The translations under genes were made by a program, and so were the position numbers. This document shows positions 22,471 to 34,422 of a stretch of 64,000 bases of DNA, piece by piece (the stretch's first letter is position 1; each line of letters starts with the position of its first letter). The notes under the pieces are model-generated. The model searched no databases, was not told the origin of the DNA, and worked only from the letters and a program-made list of their open reading frames with translations. The DNA comes from Pohlia nutans. Its lineage: Eukaryota > Streptophyta > Bryopsida > Bryales > Mniaceae. The stretch lies in the NCBI GenBank assembly GCA_022496805.1, contig CM040085.1, positions 49,939,811 to 50,003,810 of the forward strand. Direction: 5' to 3'.

Positions 22471-25400
22471 GGAGGCCGCTGGCAGCGACAAATGGCACTG
22501 CCGAATCATCTGCTCGTGGCCAATGGGGCGCTGCACTTCCTCCAGCCATGTCCCTGTCGGTTCATGCACTTGTCGTGAGCGCCGTACCAGGCGTCTTGAT
22601 GGGCAGTCTCAGCTGCCTGCCCACCTGCCGTGCTTCTCTCACTTTTTTCTCGGGCTGGGCAATCTGCTCCCGTCGGTCGTTCCCAGCCAGCCGCTGCTTT
22701 TCCCTCTGCCTGCCCGCTCGGTTGACCACTTCTATCGCTGGATGTCTGGAACATCTCTCGTTGCGCCTCACTGTCCCCGGGAGCTGGGAATTCCTCATCC
22801 TTCTGACGCCCACTTTTATTGTTCTTGGGGCCATTGTTGGCCTGACCCTACATTTCCAAATTTCAACCAATAACTTCGATTGAAATTAGTAAATCGGGCC
22901 GACCCTAAATTTTGACCCTAAATGTCGACCCTAAATTTATACTTTGGGGTCCGACTCTAAATTTCTCATCATGTTCTGTTACGCTATGGGGCACAAATAT
23001 TCCACGGGCCGGGTCAAGGTTCAACGGAATTGGGTCGAGGTTTAGTTTGACTATAATTCCAAAACTAGAGCCTAAATGCATCAATTAGTTACAAAATAGG
23101 ACTTCAATTGGATCCAAGGAATTTACACTCAACCCTATTAATATCACTTTAGGTATTATCACATCTTGTTTATATCACCAAAAGGTTAGAAGAGACATAT
23201 GAAGTTCAAAAATTCCTTTTAAATATACCAATCACTTTCACTAATATCATAATCTTTTTTCGAAATGTATACATGTACGTGATATTAACAAGGTAAATCA
23301 GTGTGAATAGAGTTAGATACTAATTGATTTAGGATATAGTAGCATTTTCTAGCCTCTTGTTCATGACATTTATTAGGGTTTTTGTCAAGTCTTTGCCTCA
23401 AAAATACTTCTCTCTATGCATGTTTATACTTTCTAGCTTGATTATTTCTTAAAGATGTTGGTTTTTTATAGTAAAAAATCTTTAGACTCAAAATCTAAGG
23501 TACTTCTTCCTTATTGCTTATTGATGAGAATAGCTCTCAAGTGTTGATATAAAAACAATATGAACTTAGAAGCTTTTTAGTGAGATATTGTGCACTTCAA
23601 TAATAGAAACTTGTTCAAATGATGTAATAGTTGTTAGATAGTTATTGAAAGTTCATTACATATGTTTCAAATAATACCTTCCCAAAAACGGTATTTAACT
23701 GAGTTTGTTGAAATTGCACATAAGGTAGGAATTCTTTTTTCCAAATATGAGAAACTTTTAAAAACTTAAAGGTCAATAGAGTTAACTAAATGAAGTGTCT
23801 CAAAGTGGAAAGAAACCTTAAACTCACCTTAGATTCGTTTTGAGTTCAAAAAGACTGCACAACTAGGTTATGGTGAGTTGGAGAATAATCTAAAGCAAGG
23901 CCCTGCGCCACCACGGGGTGTGGAACTCATGACCTCCCCAATGCTAGAGGAGAGTTCCCACACACTCTTCCAAGCCAAGAGCCTCGACCATAGAAACTAT
24001 TCATGAACAATAATTGTCATAAAATATAATTATAGAGAGGAAACTCCTCTTCAACTCGTCTTTTGTTTTCGGTTAACTCAAATGTGTAGATTTTATTGGA
24101 AATGATAAAAAAAAATTGTGAGGTTGACAAAACATCCTATTTTGAAGTATGAATATATAATAAAACATATGGTATACACTTTAACAAGTTATGATTAGAT
24201 TTAAATACATAGTACATCTCATATTGGTGTGATTTCTATGTTGCATGTCAAAATATGTTTTTATATGGCATGTTTCCACTTTACACTCATAATTTGATAA
24301 TGTCATGTTAGCACCTCATATGTGATATAATTTAATACATCACATCTTGTTTATACCACAATTTCATAAAATAGAGGGTGTGATATTAACAATCATAGAG
24401 TGAACACTTGTAGGCCCATTTGGTGAGAACATATAGTTATAAAATTGGGCCTTTACTAGGGTTCAAGGGCTTTATTCTTGAAAGCTAAAATGTCAATCCA
24501 CTTGCAAAATAGGGGTCTATTTGTTCTTGTCAATTGGGTTAGACCTTTCCAAATGAGTTAAGGTTGTAAGTGTAAACTTGGCTTGAATTGTGTATACGCT
24601 TGAATTTCTTTAGTGCTTGCCATTCACTTACGCGCTCCATTGTGGAGAATCAAATGGTACGGCCATCCATGGTTTGATTAGGTTTTAGTACCAAGTCCAA
24701 TTGTCCAAATGTCCTAATTTTTAAACCTCATGATATCATTAAACAAATGTAGCAAATCATAAGTGCACAAATTATTCAACTTTTCAAATTTTGATATCGC
24801 TAATACATGGGCAATTTTGGAATGCATTAATTTTGATAGCTTCCTATCCCACATTTGCATGCCGACTTGCAAGAGTGCAACACATTCACGTCTGGTAACT
24901 CTCTACTAAAAACTCATCAATTGATGCTTTCTATAACAAAGGATATATCAAAGTAGTCCATAAAATCTGGAAACTACTAATTTCTTCTTCTAAATTTGAA
25001 TCTTGATTACTAAACAAAATAATGTTTTCTTGATTTCTAACTCCTTTGCTCTTGCTACCAACCTTGTTACAAATACATTACTCAACATTGCCCAAACTTA
25101 ATGTGCAATGCAATCAACCATTTTAGAGTAATCCATCCTTTATATTAAACTCAAAATAGATTTTAATGCATCAAATTCATCCTTTGTAATGACACATGTT
25201 CTACAAATGAGATTTTTTTTTCTCTCCTCAATTACAACACCAAGTTTAAAATTAAGAGGTTTAACTTTTAACCTTTAAAAATCTAAGAATTTCAAATAGA
25301 GCTTTTATAAAGGATTTTTTTCTATAAAAAATTATGAAATTTCAATAGGTGTTGCAAAAGTTACGAACGTGAAGTTATTTGGTGTTCTACAAGTAGCTAG

Positions 25401-26563
25401 TGATTAATTTTGTGAGTAATTCCATAATTATAAATGAGGTGAACATATGAAAAGTTTGGTTTTGCATGCAATCAAGGAGTCTTTTAGAAAAAATAACAAT
25501 ATGTTGCAAATTAGTCATGATCCAATGAGCATGCAAAAGTCCTTTTTGCAATTTTTTCTACTGAGAATGTTCCCTTATTTAAATATATTTCACAAAACCC
25601 AACTCAATCCAATAATCTCTTTGCACGAGATTTATCACCACTTCCCGCACCGCTTGCCACGCCCAATAATATCATTAGTATTCAATCCAATAATCTCATT
25701 CAGGGTACCAAAATGACGTCATTGGATATTTTAAACATATGTTTTGGACTTTTTTAAGTAGCTAGGACAAAGTTTGATTTTTGTATAAAAAGTCTCTTTT
25801 GAAATCTTTGAAACCCTTCATTTTTTACGTGAATTTCTTTTTGTGTACTTCATGAATGTAGGAAATCAAAACCACATCCGGTCAATCCATTTTTATTTAT
25901 TAAAAAGGACTCATTCAAAGTTGCCATAAGAATTGATTTAAGAGCTAAAAGGGCTTTTCAGGGTACCCATATTAGACTATTGTCCAATTATTATATTGTT
26001 GGGTGATGATGTGATATCGGTACCCCCTCTAAAAATAGTGTGATTTTCAAAAAATATCTTTTTGGTAAGAAAAAACATTGGAAAATCACAATAAAATAGA
26101 GGGTGTTATACTATTATAAATAAATTGGCTGAAGCTATATACATGTTAAAAACAAAAAAATTAGCACACATAAAATGAGTTAGATATAAATCACACTATG
26201 TAAGATGCATAAAAGTGGTACCCATATCAAGCCATTCCCTTGCTTTACAAATTTGTTAAAATTTGAGTCCGCATTCACATTGTCATTAAATCAATCATTT
26301 AATTGTTCTTTCATTTTTACTGAGTGGCTAGTTTGTTGATATAGCATATGCATATTATAGTTATTTGGTTTCTGGTCACTAAAGTGTCTATTCTCGGCAG
26401 AGGATAGTAGTCATGCACCAATGGTCCTTTATCCAATGGTTACTGGCTCATTGTCATAATGAACATACACTTGAAAGAGGATCGGAGTCTCTTTCTATCT
26501 ATCTATCTCTCTTTGTCTATCTATCTCTTTGTCTATCTCTCTCTCTCTATCTATTTATGCATA
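22471..26563. other. gene-free AT-rich DNA
   Basis: To about 22,860 the DNA is still GC-moderate, with short frames that look like chance. Three GACCCTAAAT-type phrases occur at 22,910-22,942. From there the sequence is strongly AT-rich, with many homopolymer runs and no frame with protein-like composition. An ATCT/CTCT microsatellite lies at about 26,490-26,556. I see no gene. Confidence 0.6.
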
Positions 26564-27038
26564 TTAACCCCTAAACGTACCAGGGTGTCCCTCGAATTGA
26601 CGATTTGAGAAAAATCATCATAAAGTACTATTTAGAAGAATATTTTGGAAATGATATCCAAATGAAAGTTCTAGATTTTGAATTTTAGATTCCATCTATA
26701 CGGTTCGATTTACCAATACTATCACCAATATTTAATTATAAATTTTGAAAGTTAAAATTATAAATTTCTTCTAAATTTGATTACAATTATTTTTTAAATA
26801 CTTTTTGTGTAAATTTTTTTGGAGTGAATTTCAAATGAGATACTCTTAAATGTGGTGATTTTTTGAAATTTCTGTGTTCCTCAAATCCAACCATTAGATA
26901 GGGCAACAACTTGGTGAAGTCCCGAGTGAAGTATCTTCAAAAATTGGATGACTTTCATCCAAGCATTGATGAGAACGTAGTGTGAGTTTGAATCTGTTAA
27001 TTGTCCAGAAACCAAACGATGTGACGTTTAGGGGTTAA
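26564..27038. mobile_element. piggyBac-type MITE, copy A
   Basis: Begins TTAACCCCTAAACGT and ends ACGTTTAGGGGTTAA: an 11-bp perfect inverted terminal repeat (CCCCTAAACGT) flanked by TTAA on both sides, which is the piggyBac target-site duplication. Length is 475 bp including TTAA; no coding frame. Part of its right half is homologous, in the opposite orientation, to 62,119-62,640. Confidence 0.8.
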
Positions 27039-30000
27039 AGCAAATCTCCTTTCTACTCTATTCTACTCTATCTAGTGTATTTACTCTATCCAGTTTATTT
27101 ATGTTGAAACTTTTTTTGGTCATGTACGTGAAAAACCAAGGGAAAAAATGGTATATAAAGCCGTGCAAACGCTCCTTCATTGCCTTGATGGTTTTTCTTT
27201 TTCTTTTTCACTTCCATTTCAATTTTTTTAATTTTATTTCCCCTTCTAAACTTTTATTTTTCTGATTTCTCTTAAACAACCATTGTGAAGAGTTATTGCC
27301 TGTAGAAACCATAAAAATGGTATATTCAAGTATTCAATTAAAGAAAACCCTCTGACATTCACATGTAATAGTGACCTTCACTCCTCGTTCTTCAATTCAT
27401 TTATAACATCATTAAATTTGGTGAACGCAACAACCACACCAAGGGAGGAAAAAATGAGACCAAATGAGGTCCACCTCTCAATATAAATCAACTAAGAGCT
27501 TATTGTCAAACCTCAAGCCTAACAAAGGTAGTCTGTATTGAAAGTGGGATGGTAGGTGTGGAGTAAACAATATTTTTTTATCAAATCCCAACTAGAATGT
27601 TCATAGATGGGTGAACATCTAAAAAAATGTATAAATTTGCTTGGATTTGAAACTATGCTACATTGGCATTGAATTCCTTTGTAGAAACTACATTTTGGCT
27701 CTAATAAAGATAAAATTGAACATCCTTTACAATACTAAAATGAGGCCTTTTGCACTTGAGTTTACAATTTGATTAGAACCAATCTCTTAAGACATTTTAT
27801 GATCCAAACTAAAGTATAAGTGATCAACATAATGTGTCTCCAATTGATGAAAATATACTTAGCCAATGATATATATTTTTATTTAGGATACAAATGTAAT
27901 GGATGGTGCTTTATATTACTTATTTTTAACTGTCTTAAAATTTCCTTTTGACTATGATTAAAGTTCAAATACCTTTTTGACCTTTAAATTGTTTATATCT
28001 TGTCTTTAGTAACTTTTGGTAGATATGTTGGTATTTATGCCTTTTTACCATAATGCTATTTATAGTCGTATTTTCATTTTTATAGCTACAACTAAAATAT
28101 TCATTTTTCCATATTGATAATCATGTTTAAAGTGATAAGAACATGGTGATGAACAAACAAGTGATGTAGAGACATAATGATGAATAGAAACTATAAATGT
28201 CAATCAAATATATGTGAGTGACATATATTAATTTCAAGTGGTCATGATGAAAAGACATACATGTTAACCAAATGAGAAGAGATAAATATTACTTTCAAGT
28301 GGTCATGATGATACAATTACGTACACATATGGATAAATTAATCTTTCAATCTAAAAACCTTTCAATATAACATGCATTTATCTTCTAGTTTTTTAACTTG
28401 GGTTCAATAAGAATATAATATTAAAACCACTTACTAATCATTATTTATTCACACTAAATAGGGGTTTTAACTTTTAAGGGGATCAAAAAATTAAAAGGGC
28501 TTACTCTAAAAAATTACCTCGTAGTAAACTACAAAATTATCTCATCACACATCCAATTAAGTATTGACATCAGTGCACACATGTGTCGGCATAATACACG
28601 GTAGGTGCACACTTGAGATAATTCAAATTTTAAAACATATTTTAAAATAACATATAAATACATTTCACCTGTGGAGCAACGGCACCATGCATAACTACTA
28701 ACTGAGTGAACTGACAACTGGCAGAAGAGACAATGAATAGGTCTTCATATGAAAACAAATTTTTGAGATGATGTTTTTGATATGATATCTTCTTCTATTG
28801 TAGTAAATATTCAAATAGTGTGAAATGCCGATAATGGGATTTTAGTTTTTAAGAACTTGGTGTGAACTCTTATTCAAGAATAATATGATTCTTGGCATTT
28901 TGACTTATAGTTACTTTGAACACATGTGACATGAGTTATAGTAAAATTAGCTCTCTTAACCATGGTTATAAGCTATATTTATGAAAAACCAACTACTGTT
29001 AGCTGGGTTTTTCACATGGAAGTCGCTGATAACAATAAGTGAGTCCAACAGGACCTAGGTGGGAAGTTGGGGAGGACTTGTTAGAAAAGGGGACTCTAAT
29101 TGTACGGAGACTTAGTGAACTAAAGAGTTTTCATAAGTAAGGACGTCCCAGACAGTCAATGCCGTTCTTGGGAGTTTGATAACTTGGGGTCCAGCCAGGA
29201 CGTCAGGGGTCGAATAACTTGGGAGTAGGCAAGAACTGATGTCCAAGTATTATTCTACGTATAAAGACCTATTTGACTATTAGTCTCGATCCTGAGGAAG
29301 TCACTATCAAGAATTTAAATAACCTTGAGAGAACAAATATAGGGTGTCTTTTATTCATTTGAGATAAAAATGATATATTTAATGAAGTAATATAGGGTGT
29401 TTTAAAAACCAATTTGGGAATATTTAAAGAATATTCTTTAAATATGTAGAATATACCCTAAATATACTATAAATAGCAGTATATTTTAATTATTTCATAG
29501 GCCCCCATTAAATACCCTTTGTATGCTCGTATGTACCCAAAATTTACACTAAGTGACTTCCCCGAGGTCTCGATTCCACAGGTAAGGGTGAGAGTGCTAT
29601 ACTTTGGATGACCTAGAGCGTCAGGGGACGACCACAAGACAACTACAATATCCAAGGAGGATTGACGAGATACAATTTTACTATTTGGTGACAGGAGTTG
29701 CTTAAACGTTGGCGTCTATGGCGAAATAGATATGTGGTAGCCAAGGGCAATTCTTGGGTTGCGGATTGTCAAGAGAAGAGAAGATTTCTTGGAGTAAGAC
29801 AAAAAGTAATACAAAATCTATGTATGATAAGAGAAACAAGCAGTAGTGAGAACAGTGATAGAGCAAGTGAGAGATTGTGCATTCATTCATTTCTTGGTCC
29901 AATTGGGAGTAAAACATACATGTGCACTACTATATACATCAGAGGGCGACCCAATGTCCAATCTAAGCTAGACTACGGCCCACAGTCTAAGCAAGCGAGC

Positions 30001-31615
30001 GAGTGATTTACTTCTAATTCCTTGCATCCCTCGTACTATTTTTCACGTACTAACTATATGCAAGCACTGCCAGTGCCACCGTCTGACGTCCATATCGTCC
30101 TTAGTCACCGCGGCTCCTAATGTTACCTTATCCTGCTATGGTGGGAAGTAACAACTACTATGTAGGACAAGCTTTTTTTTGAATGCTACAAGACCCTATA
30201 TTTTTCTTAATCATTCTACTTTCTTCAAATTTTTGCCACCGTTTATGTAATTATAAATTAAAATCTCCATAATATTTCAGACGCAACATTATTTATAATT
30301 TTTTGAATTTCCCTAGAACTGCCTAAGCATTGTACTACAACATAGTATTAGGAATGGAATTCATCACACAACAAGATTTTTGCTATGTATACAAGAAACA
30401 ACATCTTATTTATAGAATTGGTTACATGTCTAAGTCCATTGGTAATGGCGTACTTATTTGTTTCATCAAAACATTGAAAGAAGTCCAAAAATCCCAAAAC
30501 AAACCACTTAAGCATCACTAACGTGTCCATAATGTGTTCACCAGCACAATTTTGCATGTTCTCATGCAACGGTGTGGAATTAGCCAAATTTTTTAATGCA
30601 CAATGACAAAGTTCTTTCCTTACGTGAGAGGAAAAACAACGGAATTACACAAAAGTCTCTAGAGTGTTCCTCAAAAGTACAAAACCCTCATCCAATGAGT
30701 TCATTCATTATGTAGATGGATCTGTGACCATTTTTCATCCAGTTCTTAAATTTTACTCACACTTCATTCACCCTATAAATAAAAGAATTTCCTACCAATT
30801 ACTATAATGCTATTTTAGAAATACTGTAAACATAATTTGGGATATTACAAAGGACCCTATATTATATTTAATGCGCTACCTCACATTTCTTCAAAGCTAT
30901 GGTATATCAAAAAAATATATGATTTATATCAACCATGAATAAATGATACACTATATTTGTTCTCTTATGGTTATCTAAATTTCCAACAGTGACTTCCCTG
31001 GGACACTACCTACAATATTTATACAATATATTAGGCCAATATATTATTTTGCATGTATGATGTATTCCATCACTTCCTATGTGGTAATCAATACATGCAA
31101 AGAGCCAATAAAGAGCCGTGCTTTGTTCAAATTACAAGCATTGTGACATTGTATATCTTATATGGGCAAATATTTAATGGTTAATCATACTAATCCTATG
31201 CCACAACTTTCATTATTGTGACACATAAGTTGTCTCTTTTGTCATTATGATAAGTGAACACATAAGTGGAAGTATAAAACATCATAAAATTGAAGGTTCT
31301 ACACATGATATGGAAAAACTTCAATTTCAATGTTAAAATAGAATAATGTTAAAAATGCGATGTACTATAAAGTAAGGTTAATGATCCATAGAGGTACAAT
31401 TTGGTGATAGGGACTACTAATTTATAAAATAAATATACACAAGGATGTGACGGTTGGGAAGAAATAACCGTTTCATATTGTGGTGTTTGGCCCACACCTT
31501 ATATGCTTCTTTATTATGAATATTGGCTATTTAAATAATTTATACAATGACTATTTCATTGCACCCTCATACCATTTCGACTCTCTTATCGGCAGTTGTT
31601 GTTGTCTTAGTTGCA
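27039..31615. other. gene-free AT-rich DNA, possible LTR relic near 29 kb
   Basis: AT-rich, with no convincing gene. A less AT-rich island at about 29,030-30,060 contains phrases such as AACTTGGGGTCCAGCC and later TTTGGTGACAGGAG (29,682-29,695), reminiscent of the junction after a Gypsy-type LTR, followed by a 102-codon frame (29,698-30,006) with no recognised domain. No second LTR or polymerase motif was found. Confidence 0.4.
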
Positions 31616-33765
31616 ATGGAGAAATATTTGTTGTCTAAAGATTTTCAGACTTCGTTTGAGACTCTCCCTATGCTTCTTTTTAGTCACTTGAATTCCAATC
31701 GTACCAGGTAACATTTGCATGATCTAGTTGGAATTAGGGTATTTTAGGGCATGTTTTTGCAACTTTTTGCTTTTTATATGCTTTAAATTGGCTTCATGTG
31801 TCATTTGTAAGCATTTTTCTAAAGCGTTTGATAAGAGCGTAAAGCCCTAGTGTCCTTTTCTTCTAGCATTTGTAAAAGTAAGTATAGAATTTTCTTATGG
31901 TTTTATCCTTTAATACAAGGATGTTGCAAAATAGATCACATATAAGAATCATTATAATCTAGCAATCTCACTAGGTTGTTTGAAATCCTAAGCAAAGCTC
32001 TATCAATTTTATTTCTTTTAAAAGTGGAAAAAAATATTTAGTTTTTACAACCCCAAATCATCAATGATGAGAGGACTCATTACAACAATAATCAAAAGTT
32101 ATGATTAGGAGTAAACAATAATATCAAACTTTAGAATATAATAATCTTGAGGTACTACACAATGCAATTGTATCATTCAATTTTTTTTTATTGTTGTACA
32201 TTGTAAATGTGTCATTTCTATGTGGTTTATACCTAAAGGTCCTAATAAATTATGTACAAAACAATGAAGTTGAAAGGTGAGGAACTTTTGGAAACAAAGT
32301 GTTGAATACCATATTTGTAAATAATCAAAAGTAGGTGACAAAATTGTGCACCATGCTAGTTCTAGAGGTTCAATTGCCATACCAAAAGGCAATGAAGAAG
32401 ATAGAATGGAATAAAGATGCACCGCAATTCCATGAGCTGAAGAATAGAGTGCAAGATTTTGGTGTTCCACATGATTGGTGCGTAGAGGTTATGCGTGGAA
32501 ATCACTTTGTAGCTCCAGATGACAATGTTGAGATAAATGGAGATCCAATCACTATGAGAGCAACACCAATATTAGGTAAGATGAATTCTTTAGGTTTTTA
32601 TATTTTGATCATTTCTTTTGACAAAACCAATCTAATTTCAATCTTTGTTTTGATATCTACAGCCAACCTAATTTAACTGTTGTTGAAAAATAAGATGATT
32701 TTTTTAAAAACAAAGATGTGTTGGTTAAAACAATAAGAGAAAAAACATGATTATCTTGTAGATGATCCAATATTTGAAGAACAACTTGAGGATCCACAAT
32801 TTTCAAGATGGTTGAAGCAGTCCTTTGAGAAGGTGATTGGACATGTGGGACGAGTATTTGTGTGCGACACCTTAAAACCAAATGAAGTAGCAACTCCCAC
32901 AGCAATAGAGAGATCTGTAGGCACTATAGGATTGATGGATGATCACGGTGCATCTCTTTGTGTTTTGCACACAATTTTTGACTATATTGAAGATGCCTCT
33001 CGTTTCAAAATTTATGTCATATATCCTAATTACCATCAGGGGCGATTGACGTTTGAAGCAAAGGTGAAAAGTATAGATGAGGACGTAGATATGTGTTTGT
33101 TAGAGCCTGCTAAACCTTTAACAAAACCTTGGACACCATTAACATATCTAGATCTTGCCACAGATGCTAGGGAAGGTGACTACGTATATTGTTTTTTCTA
33201 CCCTAAAGATCCCTCAAAATACCAAACACCAGAACTATTTGAGAAATTAATTAAGCCAGACAAGCCAAGAAGAATATGGAGAGCTTCTGCATCGTCATCT
33301 ACATTCGCTGATCATCCAACAATCATATCAGGCAACATATGTTTCTCAGAATGGATGCAAGGTGTGGCCACTTATAGTCATTCACCTGACTCTAATGGTG
33401 GCCTTCTTGTGTCTCGTAGCGGCCGTGTAAAAGGCATCCATGTCAAGGCCTTCACATGCGGAGAATTACAGAGCTTTCTCCAATCTGAAAATCCTAATGA
33501 AATGAGGATTGCCAAAATGTTGAGTAATACCATCAGTGCATACACCCCGTTGGAGGCTCTTCTTGTGTTTGTTCCCCCTCACGGTTTGGTGAAGATGCTT
33601 CAGTTCCGAGGAGGATATGAGCTACTCCAAGTTGCTCTTTTGCAAAATAAAGTTCAGATGAAAGTGGAGAAAAAGGTAGATTCTCATATGTACATAAAGA
33701 TGAACAAGAGAAAATGCCCTTTTAACTTAAGAAGGAGATCATTGTATGAGAAGTCCAAAAGATGA
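31616..33765 (+). pseudogene. trypsin-like serine protease homologue, probably inactive
   Basis: The secure part is an exon 32762-33765 joined in phase to 32335-32575 (donor GTAAGA, acceptor TTGTAG). It has the layout of a trypsin-like/DegP-fold peptidase: a His in CVLHTIFDY (codon 32968), an Asp in DEDVDMCLL (codon 33088), and PDSNGGLLV followed by GRVKGIHV where active enzymes have G-x-S-G-G. If aligned on the two Gly, the nucleophile Ser is Asn (codon 33394). The stretch 32337-32408 reads protein-like in a second frame (HHASSRGSIAIPKGNEED), so a frameshift near 32,405 is likely. A plausible first exon, 31616-31707 (MEKYLLSKDFQTSFETLP), has a good donor but does not join in phase. It is either a decaying paralogue or a degenerate, non-catalytic member of the fold. 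Confidence 0.5.
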
Positions 33766-33956
33766 TTGATTTACATGCCGACTTTGATATTATGAATCAA
33801 AGTCTACTTTAGATAATCAATAAACCTTACAAAATGAATGGTTTCAAAAATAAACTATTGTACTAGAGTAGCATCAATCTTCTAAATTGAGCATCTATGT
33901 GTGTAACACTTGCCTTTATGTATAAATTGTGACAAACTACATATTGGTAACATTCT

Positions 33957-34422
33957 TAACGCCTAAAGGTCCTCACTTTGTTTTGTAAAAGTCAAAGCCC
34001 TACAATTTGCATACTTGAAATATCACATTGTATGATTTATATTTTTTCATAGATGGTCATCAACATTATGGAGGTATGACAAAAATTTCAACACGATTGG
34101 AAGATATTTGAAATATTTACAAATTTTGACATAAACAAGATAAAAATTCAAAATAAATATATATTTGGCAAATTTAATATCAAAAATTATATTTAAGGTA
34201 GATAACAGTTATGTTTACAAGTAGTTAAAATTTCTCAACGGTCTAAAATCTTCAAATGAAGTCTATTCTCCAATCCCAGTGATCAAAAGATGTATCATAA
34301 CTCAACTTAAACATCCAATGAAAACACCAATTCCAACAAAGCTAAAACACTTGATTTTTGAGGCCTTTTGATCAAAAACCATTCAAAAAAATGGATGGAT
34401 GGATGGTTCTTTAGGGGGTTAA
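33957..34422. mobile_element. piggyBac-type MITE, copy D
   Basis: Left end TTAACGCCTAAAGGTCC, right end GGTTCTTTAGGGGGTTAA: TTAA flanks and imperfect inverted termini of the CCCCTAAAGG type. It contains no gene. An ATGG microsatellite (34,390-34,406) lies next to the right end. Confidence 0.6.

Noticed and set aside
22909..22942. Three CCCTAAAT phrases resembling interstitial telomere repeat
   Set aside because: Units are spaced irregularly (GACCCTAAATTTTGACCC...) and only three occur; not a telomere-type CCCTAAA tandem.
29030..30006. Possible Gypsy-type LTR plus internal start
   Set aside because: A TTTGGTGACAGGAG-like junction is suggestive, but no second LTR, primer match or Pol motif could be found.
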